The notes: generated by a model from the sequence alone, not told the origin. DNA of 64,000 bases from Achromobacter ruhlandii (GCF_902859695.1 NZ_CADIJL010000001.1:62001-126000); one strand, 5' to 3'. Shown: positions 1-9,945, counted from the stretch's first letter. Made by a program: numbers and translations.

Positions 1-105
1 TCGGGAAAACCCGCGGGCCCTGCGGACACGCCAGCGGCCTGGGGCCTGTCGGGGCTGCGGACAGGCATAATCCGAGGTTTTGTCCGTATCCAGAAAGGCC
101 CCGCC

Positions 106-720
106 GTGACCGACGCCGTCCCCATCAGCCAAGCCGACTACGACCTGCCCCTAGAAACGCTGGAGGCCCATCTGCTGGCGCAGCGCCAGCGCGCCGCCGA
201 CGTGGTCAACGCGGCCACGCGCACGTGGACCTGGATCCGCCATGGGTCGTTTCTCGCGTCCATTGTCATCGTCGGCATCGAGAAGCTGACCACCGGCAAG
301 GTGGGCGCCCATACCGCCGTGTTCGCCAGCGTGATGCTGTTGATGGCGCTGAGCTTCATCGCCGCCGCCAAGACGCGCCGCATCATCAAGGGCCTGGGCA
401 ACGGCCAGCCCACGCCCAAGTGGGTGCTCAAGCGCATGATCCGCAAGACCATCTTCAAGGGCGCCGCCAGCCTGAAGGGATCGGCGCGTTTTTATGCGGA
501 CCGCTTCGTGCTGGATCAGAATGGCAGCCATTTCGAGTCCGCCTACGAGAACGACAAGATCGAATTGATCGCGCTGACGCCGGATTATCTGCAGATCATT
601 CCGGTGCAGCGCCAGGACGTGCCGGACGAGGTGTATTTCATTCCGCTGGCGCAGGTCAGCCAGCCCGAGGAACTGCTGAAGTTCCTGGGCGGCAAGCCGA
701 ACTACGTGGATGCGGCCTGA
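106..720 (+). CDS. YcxB-like two-TM membrane protein
   Basis: A 204-residue protein starting at GTG 106, preceded by an AAAGG-type ribosome site. Two hydrophobic segments lie at about residues 45-62 and 71-88, separated by a few residues, so both ends should face the same side of the inner membrane. The soluble C-terminal half (about 125-195) alternates short beta-type stretches and contains FYADRFVL and YENDKIELI, a pattern like the C-terminal domain of YcxB-family proteins. Function of that family is not established. It stands alone, convergent with the next gene 14 bp away. The family assignment is inference from pattern, not from an alignment. Confidence 0.75.
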   Translation: MTDAVPISQADYDLPLETLEAHLLAQRQRAADVVNAATRTWTWIRHGSFLASIVIVGIEKLTTGKVGAHTAVFASVMLLMALSFIAAAKTRRIIKGLGNGQPTPKWVLKRMIRKTIFKGAASLKGSARFYADRFVLDQNGSHFESAYENDKIELIALTPDYLQIIPVQRQDVPDEVYFIPLAQVSQPEELLKFLGGKPNYVDAA

Positions 721-734
721 GGGCCGGCGCGGGT

Positions 735-1667
735 CTACTCGTAGGCCCGCTTCTGCGTTGACCACTTGAAGGTGCGCTTCCACTTGCCGCCCTGCTGGCG
801 CAACTGGATGTCGAAGTAGCCGCCGGTCTTGCCCGGCAGCATCACCAGCGCGTTGCTGGCGTCGGATTCGTCGTGTTGGCGCGTGCCGTCCGGGTTCCAG
901 TCGCCGGCAATGCTCTTGACGAACGACATGGGCTGGGCGAACACCACTTCCAGGGCAGCGCCCTCGATGCGGAACAGGTACAGCGCCTCGAAGTCGGCGC
1001 CGCCGCCGGCGTAGCCTTCGCTCCAGCCGGCGCGCAGGCCGAAGGCGGTGGCGTCGGGGGAGATGCGGTAGGGCGCCAGGTCGAAGCGCTTCCAGCTTTC
1101 GGGCGTGGACAGCATCGGCGCGCCGGCATCCTGCATCGCCAGGTCCATGGGCGGGTCGATGTCGGTGTCGCTCCAGTCGGTCGGCGCCGTCACCGGCGTC
1201 TCGGTGCGGGCCACCAGCCGGGGCGCCGCGCCGGGCGCCGATTCGAATACCCCGACCCACACTTCATTCTTGTCCTGGTCGCGCGACAGGTTGGCGCAAT
1301 CGCCGCCGCCGAACTGCTTGAGCCGTTCCGCGCGTTCGGCGCTGGCCGCCAGGCACACCAGCGCGACATAGGATCCGGGGCGCTGCGGCCAGGCCTTGGC
1401 GCCGGCCACGAGCAGGCGCTTGGGATTCTGGCCAGGCGCCAGCTGCCGCAGCAGGAAAGCGTCGCTGAAGCCCGGCGGCAGTGGCGCGCCCAGGCCGTCG
1501 GGCCGGGGCGCGCCGCTCATCTGGCTGTCGTACATCTTGCGGGCGTCCTGCGTTTTGATGGCGCCGGGCACCTGGTCCAGGGATTGCACCCGGGTGTCGG
1601 CGCGCGCCATCGGGGCGTGCGGGGCAAGGGCCAGCGGGCAGAGCAGCAAAGCGGCGCGGATACGCAT
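735..1667 (-). CDS. secreted protein of unknown function
   Basis: A 310-residue protein. The start MRIRAALLLCPLALAP gives a clear Sec signal peptide ending near ARA-D (about residue 24), which is why I prefer this ATG to the much longer upstream extension. The mature part has no motif I recognise. It contains cysteines near CLAAS and GGGDCANLS, and a Gly/Asp-rich middle (SDTDIDPPMDLAMQDAG). It is probably periplasmic. It lies downstream of acfC on the same strand with an 80 bp gap, so co-transcription is possible but not shown. Confidence 0.7.
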   Translation of the reverse strand: MRIRAALLLCPLALAPHAPMARADTRVQSLDQVPGAIKTQDARKMYDSQMSGAPRPDGLGAPLPPGFSDAFLLRQLAPGQNPKRLLVAGAKAWPQRPGSYVALVCLAASAERAERLKQFGGGDCANLSRDQDKNEVWVGVFESAPGAAPRLVARTETPVTAPTDWSDTDIDPPMDLAMQDAGAPMLSTPESWKRFDLAPYRISPDATAFGLRAGWSEGYAGGGADFEALYLFRIEGAALEVVFAQPMSFVKSIAGDWNPDGTRQHDESDASNALVMLPGKTGGYFDIQLRQQGGKWKRTFKWSTQKRAYE

Positions 1668-1747
1668 CGGCGTGGCCCGGCGGCTGGCCGGGCGGTAGTG
1701 GGGGTGCCCGATTATCGCTGAACGCCGCTGACACGCCGCCGTCGGCA

Positions 1748-2533
1748 TCAGTCGGTCTTCCAGCCCCACTTCTTGAAGATCGCGCGGCCCTCGGCGGAAG
1801 CAAGGTAGTCGACGAAGGCCTGCGCCTGCGGGTTGGCCTTGCCGTGGCGCGTGACCACCGCGCCGGCGTCGCGATAGATGCGGTAGGGCTCCTCCACCGG
1901 CACCACGTCGGCCAGCGTGGGATTGGAGACTTGCCAGATGTTCCAGATCAGCCAGGCGTCGATGCGCTTGTCTTCGGTCCACTGGGTGCGCGCCTGGGCG
2001 CTGTTGCCGGCCTCGGGCAGCACCAGGTTGGCGCGGAACGCACGCACGGTCTCGACGTCGCCGAGGCGGCCGGCCACGTCTTCCCATAGGCCGGTCTGGC
2101 CCGCGCCGGAGACGGCCATGACCTTGATGCCGGGCTTGAGCAGATCCTTGAAGCCCTGGATGCCCTTGGGATTGCCGGGCCGCACCAGGATGGCCGATGG
2201 CCGCAGATACAGCGTTCGCGCCTCGCGCAGATCGAACACGCCGGGCAGGGCGGCGGTAAAGCCGCTCATCATGTTCTCGGCGCCGCTGAACAGCACGTCG
2301 GCATCCTGCCTGGCCTGTTCGGCCCAGGCGGGCGTGGGGCCAGCGGTGACTTTCACCTGGATGCCGTGCTGCCTGCCGAATGCCTCGGCCGCTTCCTTCA
2401 CGGCCGGGGCGGGGCCACCCGGACCATAGACGTTCAGGTCCTGCGCGGCCCAGGCGGCGGGGCTGGACAAGGCGGCCAGCGCCAGCAGGGCGCCGGCCAG
2501 TCGTTGCTGCAACATCGATCGATGCGATTTCAT
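1748..2533 (-). CDS. acfC: AcfC-like periplasmic substrate-binding protein
   Basis: A 261-residue type 2 periplasmic binding protein with a signal peptide (hydrophobic core AGALLALAALSS, cleavage near AWA-A). The opening LNVYGPGGPAPAVKEAAEAF and the later DVLFSGAENMMSGF match the accessory colonization factor AcfC family, relatives of sulfate/molybdate binding proteins. In Vibrio cholerae AcfC is tied to colonisation and chemotaxis; the ligand is not settled. No ABC permease or ATPase gene lies next to it, so here it is an orphan binding protein. It is divergent from the large helicase gene, sharing about 184 bp of intergenic DNA. Confidence 0.8.
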   Translation of the reverse strand: MKSHRSMLQQRLAGALLALAALSSPAAWAAQDLNVYGPGGPAPAVKEAAEAFGRQHGIQVKVTAGPTPAWAEQARQDADVLFSGAENMMSGFTAALPGVFDLREARTLYLRPSAILVRPGNPKGIQGFKDLLKPGIKVMAVSGAGQTGLWEDVAGRLGDVETVRAFRANLVLPEAGNSAQARTQWTEDKRIDAWLIWNIWQVSNPTLADVVPVEEPYRIYRDAGAVVTRHGKANPQAQAFVDYLASAEGRAIFKKWGWKTD

Positions 2534-2717
2534 GTCGGGGATTCTCCGGCGGGCCGGTCGGTGCCCGGACTGTGGCTGACCGGCGGGTTGGCATTGGGGG
2601 GCGTGGCGCCATCGCGGCGCGGGTCCCACCTGTTGTGGACGTTGTGGCGGCCGCGAATATTCCCTCGATTCGGTATAGTCCCTGCCCAATGGCGATGAAC
2701 CGAGCAGAGAGCGATCG

Positions 2718-5700
2718 ATGGACAAGCGACTAGAGCTGGAACCCGCGGCGATTCAGGAGGGCGCGGCGCATGCCGGGCCGGCCGGCCCGGCCCCGGGCAC
2801 GCCGGACGCGGTCGCGATCGAGATCGAGGCCGATCCGACGCTGGGCTACGCGTCGATCCAGAACGCGGTGCCGGTCCTGCGCTCGCTGCGACTGACCAAC
2901 CGCTCGCAGGAGACGTTCGAGGACGTCGAGGTCCACATCCGTTGCAATCCGGCCTTCGCGCAGCCCGTGCGGCTGCGCTTCGACGCGCTGGTGCCGGGCG
3001 AAATCCGCCGCATCGCGCCGCTGGACCTGGCGCCCGACCATGCCTACCTGGCCGAGCTGCAGGAGGCCCAGCGCGCCGCCATCGAGGTGACGGCGCTGGC
3101 CGGCGGGCGCGAAGTGGGCCGGGCCGCGCAGGCCGTGGCCGTGCTGGCCTACGACCAGTGGGCCGGCACGCGCGCCCTGCCGGAACTGCTGGCCGCGTTT
3201 TCCATGCCCAACAACCCGGCCGTGGATGGCTTGATCGGCAAGGCCGCCCGGCTGCTGCGCGAGCAGCACAACGACCTGACCATGAACGGCTACCAGTCCA
3301 AGAGCCGCGACGTGGTCTGGAAACAGGTGTCGGCGATCTACAGCACGCTGGCGGCCGAATCGCTGCATTACGCCGAGCCGCCCGCGTCGTTCGGCGTCGA
3401 CGGCCAGAAGATCCGCACGCCCGACCGCATCCTGGAGGCCCGCGTGGCCACCTGCCTGGATCTGGCCATGCTGTTCTCGTCCTGCCTGGAGCAGGCCGGG
3501 CTGCGTCCCGTGATCCTGATGAAGGAAGGCCACGCCTGGGTGGGGGTGTGGCTGCATCCGGCCTGCTTCGCCGACCCGCTGACCGATGACGTGCAGGCCG
3601 TGCGCAAGCGCGTGGACAGCGGCGAGTTCCTGGCGTTCGAAACCACGGGCATCGCCCAGCATCCGAATTTCCGGCCGTCGCTGCGCCTGGCGTTGGAACA
3701 GGGCGCGGCCCACCTGCGTGAAGACGACGCTTTCCGCTATGCCATCGACGTGCATCGCGCGCGCGAATTGCAGATCAAGCCGCTGCCGTCGCGCGCCGGC
3801 GCCACGGCGCCGGAGGGGGGCGACGCCGCCGAGGCGCCCGCCGCGATCGAGCCGACGCCCGACCTGCCGCCGCTGGACCCGGAATTCGTCATCAGCCTGG
3901 AGCCGGCCGACGACAGCCCCGAGGGCCGCCTGGCCAAATGGAAGTCGCGCCTGCTGGACCTGACGCTGCGCAACCGCCTGCTGAATTTCAAGAACACCAA
4001 GTCGACGCTGCCGCTGGTGGCGCCCGACCTGGCCCGCCTGGAAGACGCCATTGCCGATGGCAGCGAGTTCCGCATCCGTCCGTTGCCGGCGGCCTTGATG
4101 GAGGGCGGCGATCCGCGCGTGGCGCAGGTGCATGTCGACCGTGGCGGCCGCGCGCCGCTGGACGACATGGCGCTGGAGGCCCTGGGCAACCAGGAGCTGA
4201 TCGCGCGCGTGCCGCAGGAGGCGCTGGATGCCAACCTGCTGACCCTCTTCGGCGCCGCGCGCACCGGCCTGGAGGAGGGCGGCGCCAATACGCTGTACCT
4301 GGCGATGGGCATGTTGCGCTGGACCGAGCATCCCGCCGCCGAGAGCGCCCACCTGGCGCCGCTGATCCTGATGCCGGTGTCGCTGCAGCGCCAGTCGGTG
4401 CGCAGCGGTTTCCGGCTGGTGCGCCACGATGACGAGACCATCATCAACCCCACGTTGTTGCAGATGCTGCGCAACAACTACGAGCTGCGCATCCCCGGCC
4501 TGGACGTGCTGCCGACCGACGACAAGGGCGTGGATGTGGCGCGAGTGCTGCAGGCGTTCCGACTGGCGGTGCGCGAGATCGCCGGTTGGGAAGTGCTGGA
4601 GCAGGTGCATCTGGGGATCTTCTCGTTCACCAAGTACCTGATGTGGAAGGACCTGCAGGACCGCAGCGGCCAGCTCAAGGCCAACCGCGTGGTGCGGCAC
4701 CTGATCGACCATCCCGGCCAGGCCTTCGCACAGGAGCCCTGGGATCCGCGTTTCGAGCGCCTGGACGAGAGCTACCGGCCGCAGGACCTGTTGACGCCGC
4801 TGCTGTCGGATTCTTCGCAATTGAAGGCGATCTGCGCGGTCGACGCCGGCCGCGACCTGGTGCTGGAAGGCCCGCCCGGCACCGGCAAGAGCCAGACCAT
4901 CACCAACCTGATCGCGCACCTGCTGGCGCGCGGCAAGACCGTGCTGTTCGTGTCGGAAAAAATGGCGGCGCTGGAGGTGGTGCACCGGCGCCTGGCCAAC
5001 ATCGGGCTGGCGCCGTTCTGCCTGGAGCTGCATTCGTCCAAGGCGCGCAAATCCGAAGTGCTGCAGCAGCTTGGCCGGGCGCTGGAACTGGGCGGCCAGC
5101 GCACCAGCGAGGAGTGGAACCGCGAGGCCGAACGCCTGGGCGTGCTGCGCCAGGAGCTGAACGGACTGGTCGAAGCGCTGCATCAGCGCCACGCCAATGG
5201 CCTGACGGTCTATGACGCCATCGGCACCTGCATCCAGCACGCTGGCCGGGAGGCGTCGCCGATGTACTGGCCCGATGCCCAGGCGCACGACGAGAAGGAC
5301 CTGGAGCGGCTGCGCGAGGCGGCGCGGCGCATGTCGACGTTGTCCGGGGAGCTGGGGGCGCTGCACGGCCACGCGCTGGCGCACATCGGCATGACCGAGT
5401 GGAGCCCGAGCTGGCAGGACGCGCTGCTGGCGGCGGCTCAGGCGCTGGACCAGGCGGTGGACGCGTTCAAGACCTGCGTGGAGGCCGCCGGCGAGGAACT
5501 GGGCGTGCCGGCCGCGGGCTTGAGCCTGGACGCCTACGCGCGCCTGGACACGCTGATCGACGTCCTGCTGGCCGCGCCGCAGGTGCCCGCCGGCCTGGCC
5601 GCGCAGGCGCATGACCCGGCCGCGCGTCTGCGGGTGCAGGCCCTGGCCCGCCATGGCCTGGCGCGCAATGCGCATTGGGCCGATGTCGGCGCGCAATGGC

Positions 5701-8700
5701 AGGCGCGCCTGGCGGACCTGGACGCGGCGGCGCTGCGGGCGCAATGGCAGGCCGCCTGCGCCGCCTGGTGGCCCAAGTCGCTCTTCGCCAGGCGTGGGGT
5801 GCGCAAACGCCTGGCGGCGCTGCGCGTCGATGCGCGCCGTCCGGACGACGCCGCTATTGCCGCGATGCTGGAACCGCTGGCGCGGGTCAACGCCGAGGAC
5901 CGCGAACTGGCGGCGCTCAAGGCCGATGCCGAGCGCCTGTTGCAGAATGACTATGCCGGGCTGGACACGGATTGGGAGCAGGTCGGGCGCCACGAGCAGT
6001 GGGCCGAACGTTTCGCCGAGGCGGTCACGCTGATGGCCGGCGACCCGGCCATGGCGTCCGCGCTGCGCACGCGCCTGCAGCCGCTGGTGGGCGAGAACCG
6101 CGCCTTGCTGCAGCCGGGCGCCGCGCTCGGCCAGCGCCTGCTCGACGCCCGCAACGCGTGGCGCGGGCTGCGCGATCAACTGGCCGTGGTGGAGGCGCTG
6201 GCGCATCCCGCCGCGCCGTTGGCGGGCCTGCCGCAGGACAGCGGCGCGCTCGAACGCCTCCAGGGCGTGCTGGCCGGATGGCGGCTCAACAGACAGAGCC
6301 TGATGCCGTGGTGCGTCTGGCGCCAGGCGCGCGAACAGGCGGTCGGCATGCAGTTGCAGGGGCTGGTGGCCACGCTGGAGGCGGGGCGCGTGCCGCTGGC
6401 CGGGGTCGAGGCGCATTTCGAATTCAGTTATCGCAACTGGTGGGTCAAGAAGATCATTGACCGGTCGCCGTTGCTGCGTTCGTTCTCCAGCGCCGACCAC
6501 GATCGCAAGATCCGCGAGTTCCGCCTGGCCGACGATCGCTTCCAGCAGCTCACCTCGGCCTATATCGCGGCATTGCTGGCCGGCAAGGTGCCTGCCAACA
6601 ACGCCGTCCTGGTCAGTCCCGACAGTGAGCTGGGCCTGTTGCGCCGCGAATTGCAGAAGAAGACGCGCCACGTGCCGGTGCGCCAGCTGATGCAGCGCCT
6701 GCCTTCGCTGCTGCCGCGCCTTAAGCCCTGCCTGTTGATGTCGCCGCTGTCTGTCGCGCAATACCTGGATGCCGGTCACTCGCAGTTCGACGTGGTGGTG
6801 TTCGACGAAGCCTCGCAGATTCCGGTGTGGGATTCGATCGGCGCCATCGCGCGCGGCCAGCAACTGGTGGTGGTGGGCGATACCAAGCAGCTGCCGCCCA
6901 CCAGTTTCTTCAGCAAGTCCGCCAACGATGACGACGGCGCCGGCGACGATGGCCAGGTGGAAGACCTGGAGAGCATCCTGGACGAATGCCTGGGCGCCGA
7001 CATGAACCGCCTGCGGCTGCAGTGGCATTACCGCAGTCGCCACGAAAGCCTGATCACGTTCAGCAACGTGACCTACTACGATTCGCAGCTGATCACCTTC
7101 CCGTCGCCGGTCACCGACGACGTGGCGGTGCGGCTGGAGCGCGTGGCCGGCGTCTACGACCGCGGCGGCAGCCGCAGCAACCGCGCCGAGGCCGAGGCCA
7201 TCGTCCAGGGTATCGAGCAGCATTACCTGGACCCGGCGCGCCGCCGCCAGAGCCTGGGCGTGGTGACGTTCAACCAGCCGCAGCAGTCGCTCATCGAAAC
7301 CCTGCTGGACGCGCGCCGGCGCGCCAATGCCGCCCTGGACAAGGCGATTTCGGCGCAGGCGCGCGAGCCGTTGTTCATCAAGAACCTGGAGAACGTGCAG
7401 GGCGACGAACGCGACGTGATCTATTTCTCGATCACCTACGGCCCCGACGCGGCCGGCAAGATGACGATGAACTTCGGCCCGCTCAATGGCGAGGGCGGCC
7501 ATCGCCGCCTGAACGTGGCGATCTCGCGGGCCCGCGAAGGCGTGGTGATCTACAGCACGCTGCTGCCGCAGCAGATCGACCTGTCGCGCGTGCGCGCCGC
7601 CGGCGTGCGCGACCTGAAGCATTACCTGGAGTTCGCGTTGAAGGGGCCGCGCGCGCTGGTGGAACAGTCGCTGCCCACCGGCCGCGAACCCGACAGCCCC
7701 TTCGAGACGCAGGTCATCAAGGTGCTGCGCGAGCGCGGCTGGGTGGTGCATCCGCAGGTCGGCTGCTCGGGCTACCGCATCGACATGGGCGTGGTGGATC
7801 CGCGCGCGCCCGGCCGCTACCTGCTGGGCATCGAGTGCGATGGCCGCGCCTACCACGCCGGCGCCACCGCGCGCGACCGCGACCGGCTGCGGCAAGTGGT
7901 GCTGGAAGGCCTGGGGTGGCGCCTGCACCGGATCTGGTCGACCGACTGGTGGATCAATCCCGAACGCGAAGTGGAAAAGCTGCTGGCGCGCCTGGAGGCG
8001 GAACTGGCGCGCGAGGAGGAGGAGGCCGTGCCGGAGCCGGAAGTCGCGCCCGAGGCGCCGGACGCCGCGGACGACGACGTGGCATTCAGCATCACCACCG
8101 AGGGCGAGGCGCAGCCGCGCCAGGCCGGTCCGGCAGGCGCGCCGGCGGGCGGCATCGAGACCTACGCGGTGGCCGCGCTGCCAGCCGGCGATGCGCAGGC
8201 GTTCTACGTCCAGGCCAGCAACGCGCGGCTGAGCGCCGAATTGCGCCAGGTGATCGAGACCGAAGGCCCCTTGCCGGAAAGCGTGCTGCATCGCCGGGTG
8301 GCGCGGGCCTGGGGCCTGGAGCGCACCGGCACGCGCATCGTCGAGCGCCTGCGGCAACTGACGCCGGCAGACATCGGCCGCACGCAAGAAGGCGAGGTCA
8401 CGTTCCTCTGGCCCGCGGGCACGCGGGCGGTGGACTGGGCGGGCTTTCGCGCCGCCGGCGACGATGAGGCCTCGCGCCGCCGCGTCGACGACGTCTGCCT
8501 GGAGGAGCTGGCCAACGGCGTGCTGCGGGTGCTGGCCATGACCGGCAACGCCCCGCGCGCGGATGTGATCAAGTCGGTCTGCCGCCTGCTGGGCCAGTCG
8601 CGCACCCCGGCGGACGCCGACGCGCGGTTGGGCCAGGCGCTGGCGGCGCTGCTGGCGCAAGGCCGGGTGCGCGAGGACGCGGGCATGCTGCGGGTGGATT

Positions 8701-8702
8701 GA
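2718..8702 (+). CDS. DUF4011 / SF1 helicase / Vsr-like nuclease / DUF3320 protein
   Basis: A 1994-residue multidomain protein. In order: a beta-rich N-terminal region (about 30-150); a transglutaminase-like segment with C246 in ATCLDLA, H272 in EGHAWVGVW and D286 nearby; DUF4011 starting near W408 (LLDLTLRNRLLNF); an SF1 helicase with Walker A GPPGTGKS at 718-725 and Walker B VVVFDEASQ (D1363, E1364); a Vsr/MTES_1575-type nuclease with D1689 and the E1706-C-D1708-G motif; and DUF3320-like winged-helix segments from about 1835 to the end. The DUF4011-helicase-Vsr-DUF3320 layout has been proposed as antiphage defence from comparative genomics. A defence role here is inference, because no other defence gene is adjacent. 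The protein is intact, with base composition like its neighbours. Confidence 0.85.
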   Translation: MDKRLELEPAAIQEGAAHAGPAGPAPGTPDAVAIEIEADPTLGYASIQNAVPVLRSLRLTNRSQETFEDVEVHIRCNPAFAQPVRLRFDALVPGEIRRIAPLDLAPDHAYLAELQEAQRAAIEVTALAGGREVGRAAQAVAVLAYDQWAGTRALPELLAAFSMPNNPAVDGLIGKAARLLREQHNDLTMNGYQSKSRDVVWKQVSAIYSTLAAESLHYAEPPASFGVDGQKIRTPDRILEARVATCLDLAMLFSSCLEQAGLRPVILMKEGHAWVGVWLHPACFADPLTDDVQAVRKRVDSGEFLAFETTGIAQHPNFRPSLRLALEQGAAHLREDDAFRYAIDVHRARELQIKPLPSRAGATAPEGGDAAEAPAAIEPTPDLPPLDPEFVISLEPADDSPEGRLAKWKSRLLDLTLRNRLLNFKNTKSTLPLVAPDLARLEDAIADGSEFRIRPLPAALMEGGDPRVAQVHVDRGGRAPLDDMALEALGNQELIARVPQEALDANLLTLFGAARTGLEEGGANTLYLAMGMLRWTEHPAAESAHLAPLILMPVSLQRQSVRSGFRLVRHDDETIINPTLLQMLRNNYELRIPGLDVLPTDDKGVDVARVLQAFRLAVREIAGWEVLEQVHLGIFSFTKYLMWKDLQDRSGQLKANRVVRHLIDHPGQAFAQEPWDPRFERLDESYRPQDLLTPLLSDSSQLKAICAVDAGRDLVLEGPPGTGKSQTITNLIAHLLARGKTVLFVSEKMAALEVVHRRLANIGLAPFCLELHSSKARKSEVLQQLGRALELGGQRTSEEWNREAERLGVLRQELNGLVEALHQRHANGLTVYDAIGTCIQHAGREASPMYWPDAQAHDEKDLERLREAARRMSTLSGELGALHGHALAHIGMTEWSPSWQDALLAAAQALDQAVDAFKTCVEAAGEELGVPAAGLSLDAYARLDTLIDVLLAAPQVPAGLAAQAHDPAARLRVQALARHGLARNAHWADVGAQWQARLADLDAAALRAQWQAACAAWWPKSLFARRGVRKRLAALRVDARRPDDAAIAAMLEPLARVNAEDRELAALKADAERLLQNDYAGLDTDWEQVGRHEQWAERFAEAVTLMAGDPAMASALRTRLQPLVGENRALLQPGAALGQRLLDARNAWRGLRDQLAVVEALAHPAAPLAGLPQDSGALERLQGVLAGWRLNRQSLMPWCVWRQAREQAVGMQLQGLVATLEAGRVPLAGVEAHFEFSYRNWWVKKIIDRSPLLRSFSSADHDRKIREFRLADDRFQQLTSAYIAALLAGKVPANNAVLVSPDSELGLLRRELQKKTRHVPVRQLMQRLPSLLPRLKPCLLMSPLSVAQYLDAGHSQFDVVVFDEASQIPVWDSIGAIARGQQLVVVGDTKQLPPTSFFSKSANDDDGAGDDGQVEDLESILDECLGADMNRLRLQWHYRSRHESLITFSNVTYYDSQLITFPSPVTDDVAVRLERVAGVYDRGGSRSNRAEAEAIVQGIEQHYLDPARRRQSLGVVTFNQPQQSLIETLLDARRRANAALDKAISAQAREPLFIKNLENVQGDERDVIYFSITYGPDAAGKMTMNFGPLNGEGGHRRLNVAISRAREGVVIYSTLLPQQIDLSRVRAAGVRDLKHYLEFALKGPRALVEQSLPTGREPDSPFETQVIKVLRERGWVVHPQVGCSGYRIDMGVVDPRAPGRYLLGIECDGRAYHAGATARDRDRLRQVVLEGLGWRLHRIWSTDWWINPEREVEKLLARLEAELAREEEEAVPEPEVAPEAPDAADDDVAFSITTEGEAQPRQAGPAGAPAGGIETYAVAALPAGDAQAFYVQASNARLSAELRQVIETEGPLPESVLHRRVARAWGLERTGTRIVERLRQLTPADIGRTQEGEVTFLWPAGTRAVDWAGFRAAGDDEASRRRVDDVCLEELANGVLRVLAMTGNAPRADVIKSVCRLLGQSRTPADADARLGQALAALLAQGRVREDAGMLRVD

Positions 8703-9013
8703 GGCACCGCGGCGCGCCTCGGGCAAGAACGCCGCAAAACGCTGCATCACTGTGTGCAATGTTGCGGTTGGCGCGACGCGTAAGTGTCAGTCTGTAATCA
8801 CACGGCGGGACGCGAGCGGCCCGCGCCGCGCCCCGCCATTCGTGGCGCCGCCGCAGGAGCGGCGCGGGGCGGACGCAGCCTTTGGTGTCAGCTTGTGTTC
8901 AGTCGGGCGGCAAGATTTTGATACGTCCGAGGGCAGGACTCGCCTATTTCGTCCATGGCGCGGACGTAGAATCGCGGTTTTCATCAGTGCCACACGGCTG
9001 ATAGGAACAAACC
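8703..9013. other. intergenic region upstream of META lipoprotein
   Basis: About 311 bp with no convincing gene. A TAGAAT at 8967-8972 is a possible -10 for the lipoprotein gene, but I see no good -35 at the right spacing. A GC-rich patch at about 8823-8872 looks hairpin-like at first sight, but its arms are direct rather than inverted repeats. Confidence 0.5.
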
Positions 9014-9832
9014 ATGAAAAAGACAATTCTCCTGGCGTCGGTCTGCGCCGCCTTGCTGCAGGCTTGCGCACCGGTTTCCCACACTGGCGAAGGATCTTCC
9101 ACCATGTCCACCTCTTCCTCGACGCCCGCCGCCAACGCATTGAGCCTGCCGGCCTACTATTGGCGCCTGGTGTCGGCCACCGAGGCCTCGGGCAAGTCCA
9201 TCCCCGCGCTGCAGAAGGGCGTTGAGCAGCCCCTGCGCCTGTCGTTCACGGCCGACGCGCTGAACGTGCGCGGCGGCTGCAACACGCAGTTCGGCGGCTA
9301 CACCTACAAGGACGGCGTGCTGCGCGTGGCCAATCTGGCCTCGACCATGAAGGCCTGCGAGCCGGCCCTGATGCAACTGGATGCCGAGATCGGCCAGCGC
9401 CTGAAGGGCGACCTGCGCGCCACGCTCGGTGGCGAGTCCACCGAACCGACCCTGGAACTGGTGGCGCAGGACGGCAGCGTGCTGAAGTTCGTCGGCGAGC
9501 CGACGCCGGAAACCCTGTACGGCAGCGCCGGCGAAATCATGTTCCTGGAAGTGGCGCCCAAGCGCGCCGATTGCAGCCATCCCATGATTCCGCGCTACCA
9601 GTGCCTGATGGTGCGCGAGCGCCGCTACAACGAGGCCGGCGTGCAACTGCCGCCGCAGGAAGACTGGCACCCGCTGTACCAGTCGATCGAAGGCTACGAC
9701 CACCGCGATGGCGTGCGCACCGTGCTGCGCGTCAAGCGCTACGACTGGAAGAACCCGCCGGCCGACGCGCCCTCGAAGGTGTACGTGCTGGACATGGTGG
9801 TCGAGCAGGACGCCTCGGGCAAGAAGAAGTAA
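9014..9832 (+). CDS. META / DUF4377 domain lipoprotein (HslJ-like)
   Basis: A 272-residue lipoprotein: the signal sequence ends in the lipobox LQAC with the modified cysteine at residue 18. Residues about 48-150 form a META (HslJ-like) domain, recognisable by YYWRLVSATEASGKSI, LNVRGGCNTQFGGY and the paired cysteines in GGCNT and KACEPAL. The C-terminal third (IMFLEVAPKRADC to VVEQD) fits DUF4377, which often follows META. META proteins are outer-membrane lipoproteins linked to heat or novobiocin resistance in E. coli; the role here is unknown. The start is supported by a TAGGAACA ribosome site. It is followed by a GC-rich hairpin at 9839-9860. Confidence 0.85.
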   Translation: MKKTILLASVCAALLQACAPVSHTGEGSSTMSTSSSTPAANALSLPAYYWRLVSATEASGKSIPALQKGVEQPLRLSFTADALNVRGGCNTQFGGYTYKDGVLRVANLASTMKACEPALMQLDAEIGQRLKGDLRATLGGESTEPTLELVAQDGSVLKFVGEPTPETLYGSAGEIMFLEVAPKRADCSHPMIPRYQCLMVRERRYNEAGVQLPPQEDWHPLYQSIEGYDHRDGVRTVLRVKRYDWKNPPADAPSKVYVLDMVVEQDASGKKK

Positions 9833-9838
9833 ACGCCG

Positions 9839-9860
9839 GCCGCGCCCATCCGGGCGCGGC
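9839..9860. terminator. terminator-like hairpin after META gene
   Basis: Perfect 9-bp arms GCCGCGCCC / GGGCGCGGC around a 4-nt loop, 6 bp after the stop codon. There is no T-run, so it is either a weak terminator or an mRNA 3'-end stabiliser. Confidence 0.4.
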
Positions 9861-9926
9861 GCCTCAAGCGGCTCCCCGCGCGCCCCGGTCGCGGAAAGGG
9901 AAGGCGGCGGATTGAACGCCTTCATC

Positions 9927-9945
9927 AATAATGATTACAATTCCC
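9927..9945. promoter_or_regulatory. Fur-box-like operator
   Basis: The 19 bp starting at 9927 (AATAATGATTACAATTCCC) match the classical Fur consensus at 13 of 19 positions by hand alignment, with the left half nearly perfect. It lies 36 bp before the ECF sigma gene, where iron-controlled FecI-type genes usually carry a Fur site. Confidence 0.6.

Noticed and set aside
2730..8759. Minus-strand open frame of about 2000 codons opposite the helicase gene
   Set aside because: It is the mirror of a strongly GC3-biased gene; composition is Arg/His/Gln-rich and shows no domain. The plus strand carries clear Walker and nuclease motifs.
8823..8872. GC-rich hairpin-like patch before the META lipoprotein
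   Set aside because: On inspection the two GC-rich blocks are similar in the same direction, not inverted, so they do not pair.
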